From contig CAJUKT010000059.1 in the NCBI GenBank assembly GCA_910587255.1, positions 1 to 11,271 on the forward strand: a stretch of DNA of 11,271 bases, read 5' to 3'. Source of the stretch: an uncultured Oscillospiraceae bacterium (lineage in GTDB: Bacteria > Bacillota > Clostridia > Oscillospirales > Oscillospiraceae). The notes beneath the pieces were generated by a model, which did not search any database, was not told the DNA's origin, and was given only the letters and a program-made list of their open reading frames with translations. A program made the translations under genes and the position numbers. Below, in pieces: positions 1 to 5,863 of the stretch (position 1 is its first letter; the number at the start of each line of letters is the position of its first letter).

Positions 1-2
1 TA

Positions 3-83
3 TTACGGGATGAACGTCCCTTTGTATTGCGTTCGCCCCAAGAGCACCGGCAAAACTATCTGTCTTTGTCAAAAGCTGCTTGA
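3..83 (+). CDS. Possible 3' end of an upstream gene (partial, unidentified)
   Basis: A plus-strand frame is open from the window edge to a TGA at 81-83. Its last residues read RPFVLRSPQEHRQNYLSL followed by SKAA. The composition looks protein-like, and a weak hairpin with a T-rich tail follows at 104-130. I do not recognise the family. If real, it is the last gene of whatever DNA has replaced the front of the recombinase gene, for example a transposase or another gene of an inserted element. Only 26 codons are visible, so chance is a serious alternative. Confidence 0.2.
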   Translation, partial: LRDERPFVLRSPQEHRQNYLSLSKAA

Positions 84-103
84 TACATTTCACCCAAATT
101 TTC

Positions 104-130
104 GAGGCCCTGCGGAGCCTCTGTTTTGTT
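104..130 (+). terminator. Weak candidate intrinsic terminator
   Basis: GAGGC (104-108) can pair with GCCTC (117-121) across an 8-nt loop, followed by the T-rich stretch TGTTTTGTT. The stem is only five pairs. The position just after the open frame ending at 83 and just before recombinase homology begins would suit a transcription stop at the end of an inserted gene. Confidence 0.25.
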
Positions 131-1468
131 ATGCCTTTTTGTGTCATCAACGACAACGTGGATACCGACAGCAGCGAAAGCAACGAGCTGATGCCGTTTA
201 AGAATTTGTTCAACGAATGGTATGTTCGGGACTCCAGCCGCAAGGTGCGGGCCGTTCTCAAGGCCAAGGCTGAACGCGGGGAACGGCTGGGCACAAGAGA
301 GCCCTATGGCTACAAAAAGGATGATCATGACAGCAAAAAGCTGGTGGTGGATGAGGAAGCCGCCGCCATTGTTCGCCGGATATTTGCCATGTGTGCCGCT
401 GGCAGCGGGCCAAGCCAGATCGCCCGCAAATTAAGTGAGGAGCAGATCTTGTGCCCCACGACTTATGCTTATCAGAAATTCGGGGTCGGTCATGTGTCGT
501 TGGACTTGGAAAAGCCCTGCCATTGGACGGACAGCACGATTGCGAATATGCTGGAAAACGAGCTGTATCTGGGCAATACCGTCAACATGAGATTCAGCAG
601 CAAGTCCTACAAGGACAAGCGGAAGGTGGAACACCCCAGAGAGGAATGTCTGGTATTTGAGGGAACGCACCCCGCCTTGGTGACGCAGGAGGTCTGGGAT
701 ATTGTCCAGCGCGTGCGGCAGAATCGGCGCCGCCCCACCAAGATGAACGAGCAGAATAAGTACTCCGGGCTGGTGGTGTGCGCGGACTGCGGATCCACGA
801 TGGTGCTGCACCGGGCGCACACGATGAAACCCACCTGGAACAACTTCACCTGCCGCACCTACAAGAAAGAGGGGGCTGAAGTCTGCACCGCCCACTACAT
901 CCGGGAGTGTGTACTGGACGAGGTGATCCTGGAGGATCTTAGACGGGTGACGGCGATGGCCAGGGAACACACCAGGGAGTTCGCGGAGTACATCGGCAGC
1001 AGGCAGTCCGCTGAGATCCAGCGGGAGATCCGCAGGCAGGAGCGGGAACTGACCGCTATGCGGAAACGTGGAGCGGAGCTGGACGCCATCTTCAAAAAAC
1101 TGTACGAGGATCGGGTGCTCGGCCATATCTCGGTGGAGCAGTTCCAAACGCTGTCCGGCGGCTACACAGAGGAGCAGACAAGACTGGCAGAGGAAATCCC
1201 AGCGAAGGAAAGTGCCATCCAGAAGCTGCGGGATGCGGTTTCCAGCACCGAGGGTTTCATCGCCAAGGCCAAACGCTACACGGACATTACGGAGCTGACG
1301 CCGGAACTGCTGCGGCTGTTTATCCAGAAGATCGTGGTGCATGAGAAAAGCACAAAGTGGTCGAAGAAAGCCATGCAGACCATTGAAATCCACTACAATG
1401 ACATTGGCTGTATCGGAGGGGACATTCCGCAAGACAAAGAAAGCCCCCGGCAGGAAATCTCAGCGTGA
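131..1468 (+). pseudogene. Large serine recombinase, N-terminally truncated (TndX/Tn4451-like)
   Basis: This is the C-terminal three quarters of a site-specific large serine recombinase, the enzyme type that excises and integrates conjugative or mobilizable elements in Clostridia. Homology starts near 149 with VINDNVDTDSSESNE, the end of the resolvase domain. It continues through NEWYVRDSSRKVRAVLKAKA and GTREPYGYKK (linker and recombinase domain), a Cys-rich zinc ribbon (CADC at about 776-787, then single cysteines near 852 and 884), a long coiled-coil stretch (about 1010-1250) and a C-terminal DUF4368-like tail. The catalytic N-terminal half, with the nucleophilic Ser, is absent. The frame is closed by a TGA at 11-13, and the codons between do not resemble a resolvase. 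The ATG at 131 is the first plausible start, but TTG 80 is also possible. From ATG 131 the product is 445 residues, against my recollection of roughly 530-560 for the full-length family. It is probably inactive and part of a degraded or interrupted mobile element. Confidence 0.85.
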
Positions 1469-1480
1469 TTTCTGCCGGGG
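1445..1480. terminator. Long hairpin over the recombinase stop codon, possible bidirectional terminator
   Basis: Positions 1445-1459 pair with 1467-1480 in a 14-bp stem with a single bulged G and a 7-nt loop, covering the recombinase TGA at 1466-1468. On the plus strand the following bases (TGCTTCCCC) are not a U-tract. On the minus strand the hairpin is followed by GCTTTCTTTG, which is mildly T-rich. It sits between convergent genes and may stop transcription from both sides, mainly the uvrC-coaD operon. The 3' arm can alternatively pair downstream: CCGGGG 1475-1480 with CCCCGG 1486-1491. Confidence 0.5.
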
Positions 1481-1499
1481 TGCTTCCCCGGACTTTAGA

Positions 1500-1516
1500 T
1501 ACCCCTGTCAGGGGTA
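1500..1516. other. Small perfect hairpin between convergent genes
   Basis: TACCCC (1500-1505) and GGGGTA (1511-1516) form a six-pair stem with a TGTCA loop. There is no adjacent T-run on either strand, so a terminator role is doubtful. The stretch from 1481 to 1566 otherwise shows no gene. The boundary between element DNA and core chromosome should lie somewhere here, but I see no clear attachment site. Confidence 0.3.
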
Positions 1517-1566
1517 GACCAAAGGCCGCGGCGGGGGTTTTATCCCTTTGCTGTTCACTTTTTCAC

Positions 1567-2088
1567 TCATCCATCCGCTTCCGCGTCATACATCCGGCTG
1601 CCGCCGGAGGAGCGTTCGCTTCCGCCGCCCGCGCCCATGCCGGAGCGGAACTGGTTGTGCACCTGGCGCATTTCCGCATGGGCGGCTGCCAGGGCGTCCT
1701 CGGTGCGGCGCAGGAGATCCACACAGTATTCATTGGTCTCCCGGCAGGTCTTTTTGGCCTCCTCGTCGGCATGGGCCAGCACCTCCCGGGCCTTCTGCCG
1801 GGCCTGGGTCATCACGGGGGCCTCGCTCACCATCTGGTTAGCCTCGATCTCCGCCCGCTTGCGGATTTCCTCCGCCTCCCGCTTGGCGGCGGCCAGATAC
1901 TCGTTTCGGGCGTTGAGGATTTTCCGGGCCTCCGCCAGATCCACCGGCAGCTGCTTTTTGGCATCCTCGATGAGATCCAGGGCCTTATCCCGCTCGATCA
2001 CGCACTTGTCGCCGCTGAAGGCGGCATTTTTTGCCTCGTCAATCATGTCAAACAGCATATCCAGCAGCTCGTCCACGGCAGTCGCCAT
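1567..2088 (-). CDS. Coiled-coil protein, V-type ATPase subunit H / F0 subunit b-like
   Basis: This 173-residue protein is almost wholly helical and charged. Residues about 15-145 are rich in Ala, Glu, Lys and Arg with heptad-like spacing (for example AAAKREAEEIRKRAEIEANQ), as in peripheral-stalk proteins of rotary ATPases and DivIVA-like scaffolds. The tail from about residue 148 is Gly/Ser-rich. No signal peptide or membrane segment is visible, so it is probably cytoplasmic. No ATPase subunits lie nearby, so a stalk role is unlikely and the resemblance may be only coiled-coil composition. It follows coaD by 34 bp. A good ribosome site (AAGGAGAG, about 7 nt before the ATG) supports the start at 2088. 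It is the last gene of the uvrC-rsmD-coaD operon. I believe a helical protein of this type after coaD is common in related Clostridia, but I infer no precise function. Confidence 0.8.
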   Translation of the reverse strand: MATAVDELLDMLFDMIDEAKNAAFSGDKCVIERDKALDLIEDAKKQLPVDLAEARKILNARNEYLAAAKREAEEIRKRAEIEANQMVSEAPVMTQARQKAREVLAHADEEAKKTCRETNEYCVDLLRRTEDALAAAHAEMRQVHNQFRSGMGAGGGSERSSGGSRMYDAEADG

Positions 2089-2122
2089 GCGTCATCTCTC
2101 CTTTTAGATGTAAGCTCGTCGT

Positions 2123-2623
2123 TCACAGGTCGTCCCGTCCGTCCTGGGTCACCTTGTCCCGCACCCGGTCGATGATCTGCCGGGGCACAAAGTCGGACAG
2201 CTCCGCCCCATAGCGGGCCAGCTCCTTCACCACCGTGGAGCTGAGGTAGGCGTACTTGGGCCGGGTGTAGAGAAACACCGTATCCAGCCTGGGGTACAGC
2301 TTGGCGTTGACCATGGCCATCTGAATCTCCGACTCGTAGTCGGACACCGCCCGAAGCCCCTTCACCAGCACCCTGGCCCGGCAGCGCTTGGCGTACTCCG
2401 CCACCAGCTCCCGGGAGCAGTCCACCCGCACGTTAGGCAGGTCCTCCGTCACCTTGCGGATCAGCTCCACCCGCTCCTCCGGGGAAAACAGCCCCCCGTC
2501 CTTGGCGGAATTCACGCTGACACACACCACCAGCTCGTCAAAAATGGCGGAGGCCCGCTTGATGATATCCAGGTGGCCCAGCGTCACCGGGTCAAAGCTG
2601 CCGGGGTAAATGGCGCGTCTCAT
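2123..2623 (-). CDS. coaD: Pantetheine-phosphate adenylyltransferase (PPAT)
   Basis: CoaD joins ATP and 4'-phosphopantetheine to give dephospho-CoA and pyrophosphate, the penultimate step of coenzyme A synthesis, in the cytoplasm. The 166-residue length is typical. The nucleotidyltransferase fold signature is complete: YPGSFDPVTLGH at residues 6-17 (the TxGH version of the HxGH motif), VKGLRAVSDYE at 87-97, and YLSSTVVKE at 126-134, matching the family ISSTxVR loop. Its ATG overlaps the rsmD stop as ATGA (2620-2623), so translation is probably coupled. The rsmD-coaD pairing is widespread in bacteria, which supports both calls. Nothing in the sequence looks unusual. Confidence 0.97.
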   Translation of the reverse strand: MRRAIYPGSFDPVTLGHLDIIKRASAIFDELVVCVSVNSAKDGGLFSPEERVELIRKVTEDLPNVRVDCSRELVAEYAKRCRARVLVKGLRAVSDYESEIQMAMVNAKLYPRLDTVFLYTRPKYAYLSSTVVKELARYGAELSDFVPRQIIDRVRDKVTQDGRDDL

Positions 2624-3171
2624 GGGCGGGTCCTCCTGCGGTATAGGGTGAATTTAACCGCTCCACAGCGGTATTCCCGCCCCTTCTCATAGGGGGCCGG
2701 CAGGTCGGGAATGGTGTGGTCCGCCGGACTTTCGCACACTATTATACCATTTTCCACCACAATGTCAATCGCGGCGATCATTTCCAGCGCCCGCTCCAGA
2801 TTTCCCGAGGCGTAGGGCGGGTCCAGAAAGATCAGTCCGTATTTTTCCCCGGCCCGGCTGAGAAAGGCGGCAAAATCCCTGCCGTGACAGGCGGCCCGCG
2901 CCTCAAGGCCGCAGGTCTTCACGTTTTTCTGTACCACCCTCAGCGCGGCGGGAGCGCTGTCCACAAAGTCGCAGAACGCCGCCCCCCGGCTGAGCGCCTC
3001 AATCCCCAGCTGTCCCGTCCCGGCGAACAGGTCCAGCGCCCGGCGCCCCTCGATATCAAACTGGATCACGTTGAAAACGCTCTCCTTCACCCGGTCCGTG
3101 GTGGGCCGGGTGTCCAGGCCGGGCAGCGCCTCCAGCCGCCGGCTCCGTGCTGTCCCTGCGATCACTCTCAT
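2620..3171 (-). CDS. rsmD: 16S rRNA (guanine(966)-N(2))-methyltransferase
   Basis: RsmD methylates the exocyclic amine of G966 in 16S rRNA using S-adenosylmethionine during 30S assembly. The protein is 183 residues long, as expected. Residues 1-30 contain the conserved start (MRVIAGTARSRRL, then TRPTTDRVKESVFNV). The SAM-binding motif DLFAGTGQLGIEALSRGA is at 47-64 and the catalytic N-methyltransferase motif DPPY at 117-120. It overlaps both neighbours by four bases in ATGA arrangement: uvrC stop with rsmD start at 3168-3171, and rsmD stop with coaD start at 2620-2623. This indicates a translationally coupled operon with no room for internal regulation. Confidence 0.96.
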   Translation of the reverse strand: MRVIAGTARSRRLEALPGLDTRPTTDRVKESVFNVIQFDIEGRRALDLFAGTGQLGIEALSRGAAFCDFVDSAPAALRVVQKNVKTCGLEARAACHGRDFAAFLSRAGEKYGLIFLDPPYASGNLERALEMIAAIDIVVENGIIVCESPADHTIPDLPAPYEKGREYRCGAVKFTLYRRRTRP

Positions 3172-5015
3172 GGCGCGCCGTCCTTTCGCTGCTGATTTTC
3201 CGCCGGGTGGAAGTGGACATACACCGCCTGGGCGGTGTTTTTCGGCACCACCGCCGCCAGCTCCTCCAGTGTGGCGGCCTTGACGGCCTTCACGCTCTTG
3301 AACGCCTTTAAAAGCTGGGCCTTCCGGCTGGGGCCCACCCCGGCGATCTCATCCAGGGCGGAGCCCTTCAAATGCCCCGCCTGCTGCTGGCGGTGGAACT
3401 CGATGGCGAAACGGTGGGTCTCCTCCTGGATGCGGCCCACCATGGAAAACAGCGCCTGGTTGGCCTGGATGCCGATCTCCCGGCCGTCTCCGGCCACCAG
3501 GGCCCGGGTGCGGTGCCGGTTGTCCTTCACCATGCCGTATACGGGAATATCCCCCAGCCCCAGCCGGGCCAGCACCTCTTCCGCCACTCTCACCTGCCCC
3601 GCGCCGCCGTCCATGAGCAGCAGGTCCGGGCGGTCTGCAAACTTCTCGTCCCCGTCCAAATAGCGCCGGAAGCGCCGCTCCACCACCTGCTCCATGGAGG
3701 CGTAGTCGTCGGCGTGGGACATATCCTTCAGCTTGAAATGGCGGTAGTCCCGCTTCAGCGGCCTGCCGTCGATATGCACCGTCATGGATGCCACAATGTC
3801 CGAGCTGCCAGTGTTGGAGATATCGAACGCCTCAATCCTGTGGGGCTGTCCCTTCATCCCCAGCAGCGCCCCCAGGGCCTCCGTCAGCTTGGAGCGGCGC
3901 TCCTCCGCCGTGGTGGCCCGGAGCACCTCCTCGGCGGCGTTCTCGTTGGCCAGCTTCACCAGTTCCATCTTAGCCCCCCGCTGGGGGGTAAGCACCTCCA
4001 CCTTGCGGCCCACCGCCTCGGTGAGCATCCGGGCCAGCTCCAGGCGCTCGTCAATATCGCAGGGCAGCAGGATCTGCCGGGGCAGCTGTCCCCGCCCGCC
4101 ATAATACTGGGCCGCCAGCGTGGAAACGGTGGTCTGCTCGTCCTCCATGGGCACCGTGAGCAGCTCCCAATCCTTGGCCGCCAGCTCCCCGCCGATGTAG
4201 TGCAGCACCACAAAGCAGCTCTTGGCCTCCCCCCGGTGGTAGCCCACCACATCGGTGTCCGCCAGCGACCCGGCCACCGCCTTCTGCCGGGTGGACAGCA
4301 GCTGGATGGAGCGGATGCGGTCCCGGAGCTGTGCGGCCTTCTCAAAGCGCAGCTCCTCCGCCGCCAGCTCCATCTCGGCGGACAGCTCGTCCACCACCTC
4401 GTCCAGCCGCCCCTCCAGCAGCCGCACCGCCTGGCCGATGGAGTGCTTGTACTGGCTCTGGTCCATCTCCGCCCGGCAGTACCCGTCGCATACCCCCATG
4501 TGAAAGTTGAGGCAGGGCCGCTCCTTCCCAATATCCCGGGGGAACTTCCGGCGGCAGCCGGGCAGGCGCAGGGCCTGGCGCAGGGCGTCGATGATGCCCT
4601 GGCTGGCAAAGCGGGAGCCGTAGGGCCCGAAGTACCGCGCCCCGTCGTCCTCCGCCTTGGCGGCCAGCGAAAACCGGGGGTAGTCCCCCGGGGACAGCCG
4701 GATATAGGGGAAGCCTTTGCTGTCCTTGAGCAGGATGTTATACCGGGGCTGGTGGCGCTTGATAAGCGCGCACTCCAGCACCAGCGCCTCGAACTCCGAC
4801 TGGACCACAATAACGTCGAAATGGTCGATCTGGCTGACCATGGCCCGGGTCTTTTCGTTGTGGCGGGATTGGTCCTGGAAATACTGGCTCACCCGGTTTT
4901 TCAGCGCCTTGGCCTTGCCCACATAGATGACCTCGCTGGCGCCGTTCTGCATGATATACACGCCGGGTTTTAGGGGCAGGGCATGGGCCTTGTCCCGCAG
5001 TTCCTCGAATGTCAA
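3168..5015 (-). CDS. uvrC: Excinuclease ABC subunit C
   Basis: UvrC makes both incisions around a bulky DNA lesion after UvrA/UvrB recognition, in nucleotide excision repair. From the chosen start the protein has 615 residues, the usual size. The N-terminal GIY-YIG nuclease (about 15-95) has PGVYIM and YVGKAKALKNR. Cysteines at 154, 168, 176 and 180 match the spacing reported to bind an Fe-S cluster in E. coli UvrC. A UVR (UvrB-binding) helix pair lies around 205-240. The RNase H-like C-terminal nuclease has Asp398 (FDISNTG) and Asp469 (LLLMDGGAGQ). The helix-hairpin-helix region is at about 550-600 (AGVGPSRKAQLLKAF). I chose the TTG at 5013-5015 over the upstream TTG at 5028-5030, because GGGAGG stands 7 nt before the former and overlaps the latter. 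Most family members also begin close to the TFEEL segment. It is first in an operon with rsmD and coaD. Confidence 0.96.
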   Translation of the reverse strand: MTFEELRDKAHALPLKPGVYIMQNGASEVIYVGKAKALKNRVSQYFQDQSRHNEKTRAMVSQIDHFDVIVVQSEFEALVLECALIKRHQPRYNILLKDSKGFPYIRLSPGDYPRFSLAAKAEDDGARYFGPYGSRFASQGIIDALRQALRLPGCRRKFPRDIGKERPCLNFHMGVCDGYCRAEMDQSQYKHSIGQAVRLLEGRLDEVVDELSAEMELAAEELRFEKAAQLRDRIRSIQLLSTRQKAVAGSLADTDVVGYHRGEAKSCFVVLHYIGGELAAKDWELLTVPMEDEQTTVSTLAAQYYGGRGQLPRQILLPCDIDERLELARMLTEAVGRKVEVLTPQRGAKMELVKLANENAAEEVLRATTAEERRSKLTEALGALLGMKGQPHRIEAFDISNTGSSDIVASMTVHIDGRPLKRDYRHFKLKDMSHADDYASMEQVVERRFRRYLDGDEKFADRPDLLLMDGGAGQVRVAEEVLARLGLGDIPVYGMVKDNRHRTRALVAGDGREIGIQANQALFSMVGRIQEETHRFAIEFHRQQQAGHLKGSALDEIAGVGPSRKAQLLKAFKSVKAVKAATLEELAAVVPKNTAQAVYVHFHPAENQQRKDGAP

Positions 5016-5022
5016 CTGACCG

Positions 5023-5028
5023 CCTCCC
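5023..5028 (-). promoter_or_regulatory. Ribosome binding site that fixes the uvrC TTG start
   Basis: On the minus strand GGGAGG is followed by seven bases and then TTG ACA TTC. The longer frame would start at a TTG that overlaps the first G of this very motif, so the motif can only serve the inner TTG. Confidence 0.75.
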
Positions 5029-5082
5029 AACCGTCAAATCTACCGCCGGTATAACCCGGTCCCACCGCGTGGGCCTTGGGCG

Positions 5083-5143
5083 TTTGCCCTCGCTTCGGTC
5101 CATCCGCGCTGCTCACGATGGCTCCGCGCTTCTCCCCTGTCAC
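5083..5143. repeat. 61-bp direct repeat, copy A
   Basis: Matches 5218-5278 at 59 of 61 positions, offset by exactly 135 bp. The mismatches are at 5106 (G versus T) and 5119 (T versus C). It begins TTTGCCCTCGCTTCGG and ends CTCCCCTGTCAC on the plus strand. Confidence 0.9.
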
Positions 5144-5189
5144 GCTTCGCCTGTTCGCAACGCGCGGCTTCCCTCCGTTTCGGACAAAA

Positions 5190-5214
5190 CCCGCCTCCGC
5201 TTTGCGGCGGCGGG
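5190..5214. other. Long GC hairpin in the uvrC leader
   Basis: CCCGCC-T-CCGC (5190-5200) pairs with GCGG-C-GGCGGG (5204-5214) around a TTT loop, ten pairs with one T/C mismatch. On the minus strand the stem is followed at once by TTTTG. That could be a weak terminator or attenuator for a transcript heading into uvrC. The T-run is short, so a role is uncertain. Confidence 0.4.
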
Positions 5215-5217
5215 GCT

Positions 5218-5278
5218 TTTGCCCTCGCTTCGGTCCATCCTCGCTGCTCACGACGGCTCCGCGCTTCTCCCCTGTCAC
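5218..5278. repeat. 61-bp direct repeat, copy B
   Basis: Second copy of the repeat at 5083-5143, with two substitutions. The 74-bp spacer between the copies does not convincingly recur after copy B, so the arrangement is two dispersed units and not a clean tandem array. Confidence 0.9.
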
Positions 5279-5355
5279 ACTCGGGCTGGGCGCATGGCCG
5301 GGTCGCTTTCGCTCCGCTCCAAGCTCCCCTATGCGCTTGCCCTCGCGCTTCTAGC

Positions 5356-5385
5356 AAAAAAAGCGCCGCATCTGCGGCGCTTTTT
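5356..5385 (-). terminator. Strong intrinsic terminator of ptsH
   Basis: AAAAAGCGCCGCA (5358-5370) and TGCGGCGCTTTTT (5373-5385) form a perfect 13-bp stem with a two-base apex, so the real loop is wider. On the minus strand a run of seven T follows the GC stem. It begins 16 bp after the ptsH stop. The symmetric A and T runs mean it could also stop plus-strand transcription. Confidence 0.92.
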
Positions 5386-5401
5386 CGTGCTCAGCGTAGA
5401 A

Positions 5402-5665
5402 TCACTCGGCGAACTCGGAGTTGATGAGCTCCACCAGCGCGTTAATGGCGGCCTCCTCGTCGGGACCATCGGCGATGAGGTTGATGGCCGTCCCCTTCAC
5501 GATGCCCAAAGACAGAACGCCCAGCAGGCTCTTAGCATTGACCCGGCGGTCATCCTTCTCCACCCAGATAGAGCTTTTGAACTCATTGGCCTTCTGGATA
5601 AAAAACGTCGCCGGACGGGCGTGCAGGCCGACCTGATTGTTGACGGTTGTCTCTTTCATATACAT
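5402..5665 (-). CDS. ptsH: Phosphocarrier protein HPr
   Basis: HPr relays phosphate from enzyme I to sugar-specific EIIA domains of the phosphotransferase system in the cytoplasm. The 87-residue length is normal. GLHARPAT holds the phosphorylated His at position 15, and NAKSLLGVLSLG holds Ser at position 46, the site used by HPr kinase/phosphatase in Firmicutes for carbon catabolite control. Both numbers agree with the B. subtilis protein only if the first ATG (5663-5665) is used. A GGAGGG motif about 8 nt upstream supports that start over the ATG two codons on. The gene stands alone: no ptsI or sugar permease is adjacent. It has its own promoter at 5742-5771 and terminator at 5356-5385. With Ser46 present it could serve mainly regulation if the host lacks a full PTS, but that cannot be judged from this window. 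Confidence 0.95.
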   Translation of the reverse strand: MYMKETTVNNQVGLHARPATFFIQKANEFKSSIWVEKDDRRVNAKSLLGVLSLGIVKGTAINLIADGPDEEAAINALVELINSEFAE

Positions 5666-5741
5666 GAGCGGTTCCCTCCATCAAGTTGTTTCGGTCCAGC
5701 GTACCGCGACCTGATTGCTCTCCCGAATTTTTTACCACATA

Positions 5742-5771
5742 AGAATACCAAATTTAGCCCCCAAACGTCAA
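5742..5771 (-). promoter_or_regulatory. Sigma-A-type promoter of ptsH
   Basis: On the minus strand TTGACG (5766-5771) is followed by an 18-bp spacer and TATTCT (5742-5747). Both boxes are close to consensus, and the surrounding DNA is AT-rich against a GC-rich genome. Transcription would start about 70 bases before the ptsH ATG, leaving a moderately long leader in which I see no recognised riboswitch. Confidence 0.75.
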
Positions 5772-5837
5772 GAGCATTTTCACCAAATTCTCACAGGCAC
5801 TTTCGTGAAAACCCCCCATAATTCACTACTTTTGAGG

Positions 5838-5863
5838 GTCCGCGAGGGGCGGACACCGCCCCT
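5838..5863. other. Overlapping hairpins at the mutS2 stop codon
   Basis: AGGGGCGG (5845-5852) pairs with CCGCCCCT (5856-5863) around ACA and runs into the mutS2 stop at 5862-5864. A competing stem is GTCCGC (5838-5843) with GCGGAC (5849-5854). On the minus strand there is no T-run after either, so this is not a standard terminator. It may protect the mRNA end or belong to a dispersed intergenic repeat. Confidence 0.5.

Larger units (their letters stand above)
5031..5355. other. Gene-free, repeat-bearing GC-rich region upstream of uvrC
   Basis: No credible gene lies between uvrC and the ptsH terminator. Open frames exist on both strands, but they encode repetitive Arg/Gly/Pro-rich peptides (for example TGEKRGA and DGPKRGQ twice), as expected when a GC-rich DNA repeat is translated. 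The region holds two copies of a 61-bp direct repeat, a long hairpin between them, and a smaller hairpin CCCAC/GTGGG at 5061-5073. The uvrC promoter should be here, but I find no convincing -35/-10 pair. The only AT-rich patch is at about 5031-5056, just before the gene. Confidence 0.7.

Noticed and set aside
56..328. 90-codon minus-strand frame opposite the recombinase start
   Set aside because: The C-terminal residues look somewhat protein-like, but most of the frame is antisense to conserved recombinase sequence and no family is recognisable.
1465..2175. 236-codon plus-strand frame after the recombinase
   Set aside because: It runs antisense through the coiled-coil gene, which has the better ribosome site and operon context.
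3372..4973. 533-codon open frame on the plus strand
   Set aside because: It lies wholly opposite uvrC, whose domains are unmistakable. The frame is open only because high-GC third positions remove stops, and its peptide is a His/Leu/Gln/Pro-rich antisense product.
5012..5278. 88-codon minus-strand frame in the uvrC leader
   Set aside because: It encodes two copies of the repeated peptide from the DNA repeat and overlaps the uvrC start. No domain is seen, so it is treated as repeat DNA.
5083..5278. CRISPR array
   Set aside because: Only two copies, 61 bp long with a 74-bp spacer that is itself a hairpin, and no cas genes nearby.
5009..5821. 270-codon plus-strand frame across the uvrC-ptsH gap
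   Set aside because: It crosses a strong terminator stem, the ptsH gene in antisense and the 61-bp repeats. The peptide repeats simply follow the DNA repeat.
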